This document shows, one piece after another, positions 42,005 to 50,547 of a stretch of DNA of 64,000 nt. The stretch spans positions 496,001 through 560,000 of the forward strand of contig NZ_JAATOM010000004.1 in NCBI RefSeq assembly GCF_019207085.1, read 5' to 3'. The notes under the pieces were generated by a model. The model was not told where the DNA came from and did no database searches. It saw only the letters and a list, made by a program, of their open reading frames with translations. Positions within the stretch are counted from its first letter, which is position 1, and every line of letters starts with the position of its first letter. This DNA comes from Variovorax sp. dw_308. GTDB lineage: Bacteria; Pseudomonadota; Gammaproteobacteria; Burkholderiales; Burkholderiaceae_C. The position numbers and the translations under genes were made by a program.

Positions 42005-42841
42005 ATGAGGCCTCCAGTCTCCGTAACGCGCGGCGTACGCGAGAGCGCAGTCCTGATCGATTCCCCGCACAGCGGCGACATCTACCCCCACGATTTTCGA
42101 TTCGGATGCAACTTCGAACACCTGCGGCAGGCCGAGGGCATGTACATCGACAGCATCTTCTCCTTCGCCCCCGCCATGGGCGCGACACTGGTCCAGGCCG
42201 CATTCCCGCGCACCTACATCGACGTCAATCGCAGCGCCACGGACCTCGATCCTGAGGTGGTGCCAGGCGCTACGCCTGCCCCCGATGCGCCTGCGCAGTC
42301 GCGTCTTGGCATGGGCCTGGTCTGGCGCGCGATCGATGGCATGCCTATCTATGACCGGTCGCTGTCGCTCGAAGAAGTGGAAGCTCGCATCGCCAACTAC
42401 TGGATGCCGTACCACTGCGCGCTGGACGAAGCCTGGTTTCGCGTCATCAGGCGCTGCGGCTTCGGCATTCATCTGAGCTGTCTCTCCATGCCTTCGCGGT
42501 CAAGGGTGTATGCGCCGGAGATGGGTGGCGAGATGCCCTACGACATCGTCATCGGCAATCGCGACGGCACCACCGCGGGCAAACTGGTCACGCGCTGTGT
42601 CCAGCGGTTGCTGGAGCGCAGGGGGTACTACGTCGGGTTGAACGATCCGTACAAGGGCATAGAACTGGTGCGCAAGCTGGGCGCGCCGAAGGAGCGGCGG
42701 CACTCGCTGCAGATCGATATCAATCGGCGGTTGTTCATGGACGAGCAGTCGCTGGAGCCCACGGCGGGCCTGCTCGAGGTGCAGCGCGACATGGCCTACC
42801 TGCTCGGCTACCTCATCGACTATTCGGCAGAGCTCGCCTGA
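42005..42841 (+). CDS. N-formylglutamate amidohydrolase family protein
   Basis: This 278-residue protein of the FGase family has 'LIDSPHSGDIYP' near the start and 'FPRTYIDVNRSATDLDP' as conserved segments. The family hydrolyses N-formyl-L-glutamate to glutamate and formate (histidine degradation) or related N-acyl amino acids using a zinc site. Histidine-pathway partners (hutU, hutH, hutI) are absent here, so another N-acyl amino acid from the adjacent island is also possible. It is coupled to the Bug receptor and convergent with the AraC gene. Confidence 0.87.
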   Translation: MRPPVSVTRGVRESAVLIDSPHSGDIYPHDFRFGCNFEHLRQAEGMYIDSIFSFAPAMGATLVQAAFPRTYIDVNRSATDLDPEVVPGATPAPDAPAQSRLGMGLVWRAIDGMPIYDRSLSLEEVEARIANYWMPYHCALDEAWFRVIRRCGFGIHLSCLSMPSRSRVYAPEMGGEMPYDIVIGNRDGTTAGKLVTRCVQRLLERRGYYVGLNDPYKGIELVRKLGAPKERRHSLQIDINRRLFMDEQSLEPTAGLLEVQRDMAYLLGYLIDYSAELA

Positions 42842-42863
42842 AGGGTCGAAGGCGCGAAGCTGG

Positions 42864-43847
42864 CTACGCTGCCCGCAGAGTCTGCAGCGGCGATTCGCCG
42901 TAGCGCTTGCGATAGGCCGTGCTGAACCTTCCGACATGGTTGAAGCCCCAGCGCAGGGCAATGTCGGTGACCTGGGCGCCGGGTGGCGCGCTCACCAGGT
43001 CCTGCCGCGCGCGTTCCAGCCGGGCGGTGCGCACATAGGCCATCGGCGATTCCTGCAGGTGCTTCTGGAAGGCCAGGCACAGGCTGCGGACGCTGGCGCC
43101 GCTTGCCTTCGCAATCATGTCGAGCGTGAGGGTCTCGTACAGGTGCGCGCGGATGAAGTGCTGCGCGGCCCGCACCGCGCGGGGCGCGGCGGCCCGCTGT
43201 GACTGCGACAGGCGCTGCGAATAGTTGCTGCCCTGGCGCAGCAGGAGATGGTGGATGAGGGCTTCCTCCTGCACCGGCAACAGTTGCGGTGCGAAGGCCG
43301 GCGAGGGCATGTGCAGGTTGCAGAAGTGGCTGGCCAGTTGATGCTGCCAGCTGCGGCCCGCGTCGTTGTCGAGCTGCAGTTCCGGGTCGAATTCGATGGG
43401 CCGGGACAGGTCGTCGTCGAGGAGGCCGCGGCAGGTGTTTTCCACACGCTCGCGCGGAATCTTCACGAGCAGCTGGCGGCAGCCTTCATGCCAGTCGAGT
43501 TCCAGGCCAAGGTTGGGCGAGATCACCGCGCCGGTGCTGGGCGAAGCGGCCACGGGCCTGCCGTCCACCCGGATCTCCGCCGAGCCCGCGAGCGGCACCT
43601 GGAACAGCACGAAGCCGTCGAGTTGCCCCGGCTCGATGCGCACCGCCGCACCATACTGGAGGACGAAGAACGAGAGCGAGCCGACATGCGCGCCATACAG
43701 CGCCGCATCGACCTTGCCTTTGCCCCAGAACAGGTCGTGCGCCTTGAAGGCGCCGGTGGTCTGCAGCTTGACCACGTCGGGGTCGGTGGAGACGAACATC
43801 GGCGACTGGCAAATCGGCTGCATTTCCGAACTGAACCACGCTTCCAT
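42864..43847 (-). CDS. AraC-family transcriptional regulator
   Basis: This 327-residue regulator has an AraC-binding-like cupin domain (about 20-200, related to the FeaR/AraC-like ligand-binding family, 'FVLFQVPLAGSAEIRVDGRPV') and two C-terminal helix-turn-helix motifs (about 225-320, 'LTLDMIAKASGASVRSLCLAFQKHLQESP' and 'VTDIALRWGFNHVGRFSTAYRKRYGESP'). It lies between the amidohydrolase and the Tsx-like channel gene. Effector and target are unknown. Confidence 0.9.
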   Translation of the reverse strand: MEAWFSSEMQPICQSPMFVSTDPDVVKLQTTGAFKAHDLFWGKGKVDAALYGAHVGSLSFFVLQYGAAVRIEPGQLDGFVLFQVPLAGSAEIRVDGRPVAASPSTGAVISPNLGLELDWHEGCRQLLVKIPRERVENTCRGLLDDDLSRPIEFDPELQLDNDAGRSWQHQLASHFCNLHMPSPAFAPQLLPVQEEALIHHLLLRQGSNYSQRLSQSQRAAAPRAVRAAQHFIRAHLYETLTLDMIAKASGASVRSLCLAFQKHLQESPMAYVRTARLERARQDLVSAPPGAQVTDIALRWGFNHVGRFSTAYRKRYGESPLQTLRAA

Positions 43848-43992
43848 GAAGTGCCCTTCGCACTGGGTGCCGCCGCAGCGGGATTGAACCGATTTTCGCG
43901 ACGGATTTTAGGAGGCGGGTCGCACTCTTCCATCAGGGTCGCAACCGATGCGGCATGCGGAAATGCGGCCGCCGCGCATCGGCCGACCAGCG

Positions 43993-44820
43993 TCAGAAGT
44001 GGTATTCGGCGCGGATCTGCGGCGTCTTCGCGAGCGAGCCCGGGACGCTGCTGGGGTTGCCGAACTTGTTGCGCCAGTACTGGTATTCCAGGCCCACCCG
44101 GAACTTGTTCTTGCCCCAGTTGAGCGGCACGCCCGCGTCGTACCAGAGGATGCCGTCGAAGTTGGTTTCGGTGGCGGTGTTCACGCCGAACTCGTCCTTG
44201 CCCTTGGGTGCGATCCAGTTCAGGTAGCCCTCGAACGACAGGTTGGTGTCGCCCAGGGGGATCGCCCAGGTCACGCTCAGGGCAGGGTGCGTCTTGTAGT
44301 AATAGCGCTTGTCGATGCTGTTGGGTTCGTTGCTTTCCCACAGGGCCAGCACGCTGACGTTGAGGAAGCCTGGCACGTCCATCATGAAGGTCGGGCCGAG
44401 GACGAGCATCTGCTTGCGCGAGGCGTAGCCGGGATCGTTCTTGTGGTTCCAGTCGAGGCCGCTGGTGATGCCCAGTCCGCGCACCGGTCCCATGGCAAGG
44501 CTGTTGCCGGTGATCTTGCCGAGATCGAGCGTGTTGCGATAGACGATGTACGTTTCCGTCGCGTCGCTGTCCTTGCTGTCGGACTTGAGCACGTCGATGT
44601 TCAGGTAGTTGGTGCCGTACTTGAAGCCATCCGCGTGGGTGAAGTTGACGACGTTCTTCGCGATGTCCTGCTTGTTGAAGGGCTCGCGGAACTGGGTGCC
44701 GTAGCGGTAGCCGAGTGAGGTATCGCTCCAGTCGAGGAAGTCGGCGTGGGCGAAGGAACTGGCGAAGGCGAAGGCGGCGATTGCAACGCCAGCGAACGCA
44801 TTCGCTGCTTTGGATTTCAT
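43993..44820 (-). CDS. Tsx-like outer membrane channel protein
   Basis: This 275-residue exported protein has a signal peptide ending near 'SFAHA|DFLDWSD'. The mature start 'WSDTSLGYRYGTQFREPFN' and the terminal aromatic 'IRAEYHF' (C-terminal Phe) match outer membrane nucleoside-channel (Tsx/OmpK) family beta barrels; alternating hydrophobic strands run throughout. It probably admits small hydrophilic solutes. It is divergent from imuA with 260 bp between; no LexA dependence is expected. Confidence 0.85.
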   Translation of the reverse strand: MKSKAANAFAGVAIAAFAFASSFAHADFLDWSDTSLGYRYGTQFREPFNKQDIAKNVVNFTHADGFKYGTNYLNIDVLKSDSKDSDATETYIVYRNTLDLGKITGNSLAMGPVRGLGITSGLDWNHKNDPGYASRKQMLVLGPTFMMDVPGFLNVSVLALWESNEPNSIDKRYYYKTHPALSVTWAIPLGDTNLSFEGYLNWIAPKGKDEFGVNTATETNFDGILWYDAGVPLNWGKNKFRVGLEYQYWRNKFGNPSSVPGSLAKTPQIRAEYHF

Positions 44821-45048
44821 GGGGAGCACGGTCGGGAAAGGTTGGGAAAGGAGATGAAACAAAACGTGCAGGAAGTGTGCCAGAACTGACTCGCCGGTCA
44901 TTAGGGTGCTGCTGGAGGTCAGTTTATGCAGTTGCCTGACGACCTTCCATTGGCTCTCCGGCCCATTGACAGCCTTTCAGGATCGAGACGTACTGTGCGG
45001 GACAAGCGCTAGGCCCCGCTTGAAAAAGAAAAAACCATGGCGTCAAAA

Positions 45049-45068
45049 TACTGTATAAAAATACAGTA
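45049..45068. promoter_or_regulatory. LexA (SOS) box upstream of imuA
   Basis: TACTGTATAAAAATACAGTA is a near-perfect match to the enterobacterial/betaproteobacterial LexA box TACTGTATATATATACAGTA, with both CTG...CAG half-sites. It ends 12 bp before the imuA ATG, so LexA would cover the promoter. This puts the whole imuA-imuB-dnaE2 cassette under DNA-damage control. Confidence 0.93.
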
Positions 45069-45080
45069 ATCGATTCCATC

Positions 45081-45866
45081 ATGGGCCTTCTTTCCCTCGA
45101 CTCTTTCCTCGCTTCCGGGCGCCACAACGTGTGGCGCGGCGACGAGCTGGGCGGTGCCGACGCGCAGGTCGTCGCCACCGGCCATGCCGCGCTGGATGCC
45201 GAACTGCCCGGCGGCGGCTGGCCCGTCGGCGCCATGACGGAGGTGCTGCAATCCACGCCCGAGGCGCATGTCTGGCAGTTGCTGTTGCCGGCCCTGGCGC
45301 AGGCGGTGCAGGACCGGGGCGGGCCGGTGGTGATGGTCGGTGCGCCGCACGAGCCTTTTGGTCCGGCGCTGGCGGCGGGAGGGTTGCCGGTGGAGGCCTT
45401 GATGTGGATTCGGGGCCAGGCGTCCGGCGCCTGCCTCTGGGCCTGCGAGCAGGCACTGCGCTGCGCCGACGTGGCCGCCGTTCTCGCCTGGCTGCCGCAG
45501 GCGCGCGTGGGCGAACTGCGTCGATTGCAACTCGCGGCGGCGCAGCACGAGGCGCTGCTGTTCGTGTTCCGGCCCGAATCGGTCGCGCAAACGGCTTCCC
45601 CGGCGCGGCTGCGCTTGCAGGTGGTGCGTGACGAGGCCCATATGCAGGTCCACCTGCTCAAGCGCCGCGGCCCGCCGCTGGCCATGCCGCTCACGCTGCC
45701 CGCGCGCAACGGTCGCATGAGCGCGCTGCTGGCCGCCAGCCAGATGCGTCGCAAGGCGCGCCTGCACCCGCAAGGCGCGCCCCTCGAGCTGGGCCCTGTC
45801 GTGGTCCGGATCGACACATGGAAAGGAGCACAAGGTGCATTGGGTCGCGCTCCGGTGGCAGCCTGA
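45081..45866 (+). CDS. imuA: ImuA, translesion-synthesis-associated RecA-like protein
   Basis: This 261-residue SulA/RecA-like protein is the first gene of the mutasome cassette. It shows the family pattern 'TGHAALDAELPGGGWPVGAMTEVL' near the start and 'LQVVRDEAHMQVHLLKRRGPP', with no complete Walker A, as usual. ImuA interacts with RecA and ImuB during SOS mutagenesis. The LexA box lies immediately upstream. The gene overlaps imuB by 32 bp, giving coupling. Confidence 0.93.
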   Translation: MGLLSLDSFLASGRHNVWRGDELGGADAQVVATGHAALDAELPGGGWPVGAMTEVLQSTPEAHVWQLLLPALAQAVQDRGGPVVMVGAPHEPFGPALAAGGLPVEALMWIRGQASGACLWACEQALRCADVAAVLAWLPQARVGELRRLQLAAAQHEALLFVFRPESVAQTASPARLRLQVVRDEAHMQVHLLKRRGPPLAMPLTLPARNGRMSALLAASQMRRKARLHPQGAPLELGPVVVRIDTWKGAQGALGRAPVAA

Positions 45867-47139
45867 ACCCGAACTCCCGCGCGAGGCACTCGGCTGGTGG
45901 GCGCTGCAGTTCACGCCGCGGGTGGCCTGGCTCGACGAGGGCTTGCTCCTCGATGTCTCGGCTTGCGAACGCTTGTGGGGTGGCCGGCTTTCGTTGATGC
46001 GCCAGATTTCCGCTGCAAACCCGTCAGAGGGGCGCGTGCAGCGGGCGCAAGGCGCGACCAGCCTGATCGCGCTGGCCCGCCTGCGCCTGTTCGCCCGCGG
46101 CCAGAAGCCACCCGCAGATGTGCCGGCGGCCTTGCCGCTGGACACCCTCACGGCGGCCCTGCCGCACCTCGACGTGCTGGCCCGCCTCGGCTGCCAGACC
46201 TGGGGCGATGTCGCGGCGCTGCCGCGTGGCGGGCTGGCGCGGCGCTTCGATACGGCCTTGAGGGAAACGCTGGATGTCGCCTGGGGCCTGCGCCCCGACC
46301 AGTACACGTGGCTCACGCTGCCCGACGTGTTCGAGCAAAAACTGGAGTTGCCCGCGCTCGCCGAAACCGCGCCCGAGCTCATGTGGTCGGCCAACCGCCT
46401 GTTGTCCGCACTGCAGGTCTGGCTGCGCGCACGCCAGCGCGGCGCGGTGGCGCTGGAACTGCAATGGACGCTCGACCTCAAGCGCTTCAACGGCGTCAAC
46501 CTGCCGCCGCACCAAAGCTTCACCGTACGCACGGCCCAGCCCACGCAGGACATGGCGCACCTGCGCCGCCTGATGAGCGAGAAACTGGCGCTCACCCAAC
46601 TGGCAGCGCCCGCCAGCTGGCTGCGCCTGCGCACGGTCGAGACTTCGCCGTGGGCCGGCGCCAGCACCAGCTTCCTGCCCGAGGATTCCCGCAAGGGCGA
46701 CAAGCTGCATGAGTTGGTCGAGCGCCTCAGCGCGCGGCTCGGGGCGCAGCAGGTGGTCGTGCCGGTGACGCAGGCCGACCATCGGCCCGAGGCCATGCAG
46801 GGCTGGCAGCCGGCGCTGGCCAGAACCAGCGCCGCCGTGCCCGCCTTGCAGCCCGACGGCCTGTATCCCCCCTGGCTGTTGCGCCAGCCCTTGCCGCTCG
46901 AAATGCGCGGCGGGCATCCGTACTACCGCGGCAAGCTGCGTCGCCTCAGCGGCCCGCAGCGCCTGGAGGCCGGCTGGTGGGGTGGCAAGGAGGAAGAGGG
47001 CGGCCATCCGGCGGTGCGCGACTACTACATCGCCGAAAGCCCGGAGGCCGGACTGGTGTGGGTCTACCGCGAGCGGCTCTCCGCCCCGCTGGCCCTGGAC
47101 CAGGCGCCGCGCTGGTACCTGCAAGGCCTCTATGCCTGA
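45835..47139 (+). CDS. imuB: ImuB, Y-family polymerase-like mutasome hub
   Basis: This 434-residue protein starts at GTG 45835, six bases after AAGGAGCACAAG-type sequence. It resembles Y-family polymerases ('LDEGLLLDVSACERLWGG') but lacks the catalytic carboxylate set of Pol IV/V, as ImuB does. The C-terminal region carries 'GGHPYYRGKLRRLSGPQRLEAGWW'. ImuB links ImuA, DnaE2 and the beta clamp. Its stop overlaps dnaE2 by 8 bp. At 434 residues it is near the short end for the family. Confidence 0.92.
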   Translation: MHWVALRWQPEPELPREALGWWALQFTPRVAWLDEGLLLDVSACERLWGGRLSLMRQISAANPSEGRVQRAQGATSLIALARLRLFARGQKPPADVPAALPLDTLTAALPHLDVLARLGCQTWGDVAALPRGGLARRFDTALRETLDVAWGLRPDQYTWLTLPDVFEQKLELPALAETAPELMWSANRLLSALQVWLRARQRGAVALELQWTLDLKRFNGVNLPPHQSFTVRTAQPTQDMAHLRRLMSEKLALTQLAAPASWLRLRTVETSPWAGASTSFLPEDSRKGDKLHELVERLSARLGAQQVVVPVTQADHRPEAMQGWQPALARTSAAVPALQPDGLYPPWLLRQPLPLEMRGGHPYYRGKLRRLSGPQRLEAGWWGGKEEEGGHPAVRDYYIAESPEAGLVWVYRERLSAPLALDQAPRWYLQGLYA

Positions 47140-50100
47140 ACTCAGCGACAAGCAATTGCAGGCACGCAAGCCGCATCCGCTGCGCGAGCCCCCAAGGCGC
47201 GCCATCGTGCCGGGCCTGCCCGACTATGCCGAGCTGCATGCCTTGAGCAACTTCAGCTTCCAGCGCGGCGCATCGAACCCGGAGGAACTGGTTGAGCGCG
47301 CCTATCAACTCGGCTATCGCGCGCTGGCCATCACCGACGAATGCTCGGTGGCCGGCGTGGTGCGCGCGCATGTCGGCCTGCGCGATCACCTGGAAGCGCT
47401 CACCGAATACGAGCGGACCCATCCCGACGAGGCGCCGCTGCCGCGCAACCCCGGCTTTCGCGTGCTGTTCGGCAGCGAGTTCGCCTTCGGGCGCTTCAGG
47501 CTCGTGGTGATCGCCCATGACCTCGAAGGCTGGGGCAATCTCTGCGAGTTCATCACCGCCGCGCGCAACACCGCGGCGCCCAAGGGCGAATACCGCGTGG
47601 ATTGGGCCACCAGCGAGGTGGCGTCGCTGCAGCATTGCGAAGTGCTGTTCGTGCCGCGGCGCGTGCCCGGCGAGGCGATGGACTTGGCGGTGGCCGGCGC
47701 GGATGTGGCGAGCGCTTTCGAGTTGTTCGGTGCCAACCTGTGGATCGCCGTCGAACTGCTCAACAACCTCGACGACGACCTCTGGCTCGCCTCGCTGCAG
47801 CAACTCGCCAATCAGGCCGGCGTGCCCCTCGTGGCCGCCGGCGACGTGCACATGCACAAGCGTTCGCGCAAGCCCCTGCAGGACGTGGTCACCGCCATCC
47901 GCGAAGGCAAGTCGGTGGCCGAGTGCGGCTTTGCGCTACAGGCCAATGCAGAGCGCCACCTGCGCTCTCGCATGCGCCTGGCCGATCTCTATCCGCCGGA
48001 CTTGCTGGCCAACACCCTGGTCGTGATGGAACGCTGCCGCTTCGACCTCGAACTGATCCGCGAGCATTACAAGTACCCGCTCGAACTCGTCGGCGGCGGC
48101 GAGACACCCACGCAGACGCTGGTGCGCAAGACCTGGGAGGGCGCCCGCGTGCGCTACCCGGATGGCATGGACGACAAGATCCGTTTCCAGATCCAGCGCG
48201 AGCTCGACCTCATCGTCGAGCTGAAGTACGAGATGTTCTTCCTCACCGTCGAGGACATCGTGCGCTTCGCCCGCGAGCGGCACATCCTGTGCCAGGGCCG
48301 CGGATCGTCCGCCAATTCGGCTGTCTGCTTTTGCCTGCAGATCACCGCCATCAACCCCGAGACCGGCAACCTGCTGTTCGAGCGCTTCCTGAGCCGCGAG
48401 CGCCGCGAGCCGCCCGACATCGACGTCGACTTCGAGCACCAGCGGCGCGAGGAGGTCATCCAGTACATCTACGAGAAATACGGCCGCGACCGCGCCGCCA
48501 TCGCCGCCGTCGTCATCTGCTGGCGCACGCGCAGCGCCTTGCGCGACGTGGGCAAGGCGCTGGCCATCGACGAGCGTCTCATCGAGGCCTTCGCCAAGGA
48601 CCACCACTGGTTCGACCACGACGTGCAGGACGAGCGCATCGAGCAGGCGATGCTCACGGCCGGCGTGCGCGAGAGCACGCTCAAGCTGCGCCAGTGGCTT
48701 GAACTCACGCAGCAGCTCAAGGGCTTTCCGCGTCACCTGAGCCAGCACGTCGGCGGTTTCGTGCTCACGCAGAGCAAGCTCACGCGGCTGGTGCCGGTCG
48801 AGAAGGCGTCGATGAAAGACCGATCCGTCATCCAGTGGGAGAAGGACGACCTGGAAGCCATGGGCATGCTCAAGGTCGACGTGCTGGCGCTCGGCATGCT
48901 GAGCGCCATCCGCCGCGCGCTCGACTTCGTCAACCAGTGGCGCGGCACCTCGCTGGAGATGCACCAGATCCCGAACGACGACGACAAGGTCTACGACATG
49001 ATCTGCGAGGCCGACACCATCGGCGTGTTTCAGATCGAGAGCCGCGCGCAGATGTCGATGCTGCCGCGCCTCAAGCCGCGCTGCTACTACGACCTGGTGA
49101 TCGAGGTCGCGATCGTGCGGCCCGGGCCGATCCAGGGTGGCATGGTGCATCCGTACCTCAAGCGTCGCCAGAACCCGAAGCTCGTCGACTATCCCAAGGG
49201 CCTTGAGCAGGCGCTCGGTCGCACGCTGGGCGTGCCGATCTTCCAGGAGCAGGTGATGCAGATCGCGATGATCGCCGCCGAGTTCACGCCCGATGAAGCC
49301 GACAAGCTGCGCCGCTCCATGGCCGCGTGGAAGCGCAAGGGCGGTGTCGGCCATTTCTACGACCGGCTGGTGAACGGCATGGTCGAGCGCGGTTACGACC
49401 GCGGCTTTGCCGAAGCCATCTTCAAGCAGATCCAGGGCTTCGGCGAATACGGATTCCCGGAGAGCCATGCCGCGAGCTTCGCGCTGCTGGTGGTCGCGAG
49501 CTGCTGGCTCAAGCACTACGAGCCGGCCTGCTTCCTCGCGGCCATGCTCGACTCGCAGCCGATGGGTTTCTATTCGCCCTCGCAGCTCGTGCAGGACGCC
49601 CGCCGCCACGGCGTGGAAGTGCGCCCGGTAGACGTCATGGTGAGCCACAACGACTGCACCCTGGAGTCCCCACTCCCGCTCCCGCTTCCGGGAGAGGGCC
49701 GGGGTGAGGGCGGGGGGCCTTCGCCCCTTCCCGCGCGCGGGAAAGGCCAATCACTCCCTCTCCCGCCAGCGGGAGAGCGCTGGGGTGAGGGCGCCAACCC
49801 CCACCAACCCGCCGTGAGACTCGGCCTGCGCCGCATCGTCGGCCTCAGCGAAGCCGGCGCCAAGCGCTTGCTGGAAGCCCGCGCACAACAACCCTTCACC
49901 AGTACCGAAGACCTCGCCCTGCGCGCCGAACTCGACGCCAAGGACATGGCCGCCCTGGCCGGCGCCGACGCGCTCATGGCGCTCTCGGGCCACCGCCGCC
50001 AGCAGGTCTGGGACGCCACCGCCCAGCGCCGCTCTCCCGCGCTGCTCAAGGGCGTGCCGATCCACGAACCCAAGCTGGAACTGCCCCCGGCCCCGGAAGG

Positions 50101-50530
50101 CGAGGAGATCGTCGGCGACTACGCCTCGCTGCGCCTCACGCTGCGCCGCCACCCCCTCGAACTGCTGCGCCCGCGCCTCGCCCGCATGAAGCTTCTCAGC
50201 GCCCGGCAGTTGCATGACCTGCCCAATGGCCGCACCGTGCGTGCCTGCGGCATCGTCATGGGCCGGCAGCGCCCGCAGACCGCCAACGGCACCATCTTCG
50301 TCACGCTGGAGGACGAGACCGGCAACGTCAACGTGATCGTCTGGAGTTCCATCGTCGAGGCTTGGCGCGGCCCGCTCTTGCAGTCGCATCTGCTCGCCGT
50401 GCAGGGCACCTGGCAGCGCGACGTCGACACCGGTGGCAAGGTCTGCCACGTGGTCGCGACGGGCTTTCGGGATTTGACCCCGCTGATGGGTCGGCTGGCC
50501 GCCAACCACAGTAGCCGGGACTTTCATTAG
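47132..50530 (+). CDS. dnaE2: Error-prone DNA polymerase III alpha subunit DnaE2 (ImuC)
   Basis: This 1132-residue C-family polymerase does translesion synthesis with ImuA and ImuB. A PHP domain opens it ('YAELHALSNFSF', residues 32-43). The palm carries 'PPDIDVDFEHQRREE' with the paired aspartates at about 429-433. A tandem HhH region (895-950) and an OB fold (from about 1030, 'RTVRACGIVMGRQRPQTANG') follow. Residues 846-893 are a 48-residue Pro/Gly/Arg-rich insert encoded by two REP-like palindromes; without it the length (about 1084) is normal for DnaE2. The start MPELSDKQ at 47132 overlaps imuB. Confidence 0.95.
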   Translation: MPELSDKQLQARKPHPLREPPRRAIVPGLPDYAELHALSNFSFQRGASNPEELVERAYQLGYRALAITDECSVAGVVRAHVGLRDHLEALTEYERTHPDEAPLPRNPGFRVLFGSEFAFGRFRLVVIAHDLEGWGNLCEFITAARNTAAPKGEYRVDWATSEVASLQHCEVLFVPRRVPGEAMDLAVAGADVASAFELFGANLWIAVELLNNLDDDLWLASLQQLANQAGVPLVAAGDVHMHKRSRKPLQDVVTAIREGKSVAECGFALQANAERHLRSRMRLADLYPPDLLANTLVVMERCRFDLELIREHYKYPLELVGGGETPTQTLVRKTWEGARVRYPDGMDDKIRFQIQRELDLIVELKYEMFFLTVEDIVRFARERHILCQGRGSSANSAVCFCLQITAINPETGNLLFERFLSRERREPPDIDVDFEHQRREEVIQYIYEKYGRDRAAIAAVVICWRTRSALRDVGKALAIDERLIEAFAKDHHWFDHDVQDERIEQAMLTAGVRESTLKLRQWLELTQQLKGFPRHLSQHVGGFVLTQSKLTRLVPVEKASMKDRSVIQWEKDDLEAMGMLKVDVLALGMLSAIRRALDFVNQWRGTSLEMHQIPNDDDKVYDMICEADTIGVFQIESRAQMSMLPRLKPRCYYDLVIEVAIVRPGPIQGGMVHPYLKRRQNPKLVDYPKGLEQALGRTLGVPIFQEQVMQIAMIAAEFTPDEADKLRRSMAAWKRKGGVGHFYDRLVNGMVERGYDRGFAEAIFKQIQGFGEYGFPESHAASFALLVVASCWLKHYEPACFLAAMLDSQPMGFYSPSQLVQDARRHGVEVRPVDVMVSHNDCTLESPLPLPLPGEGRGEGGGPSPLPARGKGQSLPLPPAGERWGEGANPHQPAVRLGLRRIVGLSEAGAKRLLEARAQQPFTSTEDLALRAELDAKDMAALAGADALMALSGHRRQQVWDATAQRRSPALLKGVPIHEPKLELPPAPEGEEIVGDYASLRLTLRRHPLELLRPRLARMKLLSARQLHDLPNGRTVRACGIVMGRQRPQTANGTIFVTLEDETGNVNVIVWSSIVEAWRGPLLQSHLLAVQGTWQRDVDTGGKVCHVVATGFRDLTPLMGRLAANHSSRDFH
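49671..49712. repeat. REP-like palindrome, copy B, inside dnaE2
   Basis: CTCCCG-CTTC-CGGGAG (49679-49694) forms the stem, followed by AGGGCCGGGGTGAGGGCG. This is the same plan as copies A (28373-28409) and C. It is read in frame as part of DnaE2 (codons for 'PLPLPLPGEGRGEG'). It sits in the loop before the helix-hairpin-helix region. Confidence 0.8.
49752..49793. repeat. REP-like palindrome, copy C, inside dnaE2
   Basis: CTCTCCCGC-CA-GCGGGAGAG forms a perfect 9-bp stem (49758-49777), followed by the conserved CGCTGGGGTGAGGGCG tail. Copies B and C are in the same orientation and are separated by about 39 bp containing a further TTCCCGCGCGCGGGAA palindrome, giving a BIME-like unit. It encodes 'PLPPAGERWGEG' in DnaE2. 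Confidence 0.8.
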
Positions 50531-50547
50531 TCATTACGCTTCGCGAA

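Noticed and set aside
47936-49750. A 604-codon minus-strand frame inside dnaE2
   Set aside because: It is the complement of the polymerase coding sequence, with biased composition and no ribosome site.
49664-49810. CRISPR-like repeat reading of the palindromes in dnaE2
   Set aside because: There are only two copies with unequal sequence and a palindromic spacer; no cas genes are present.
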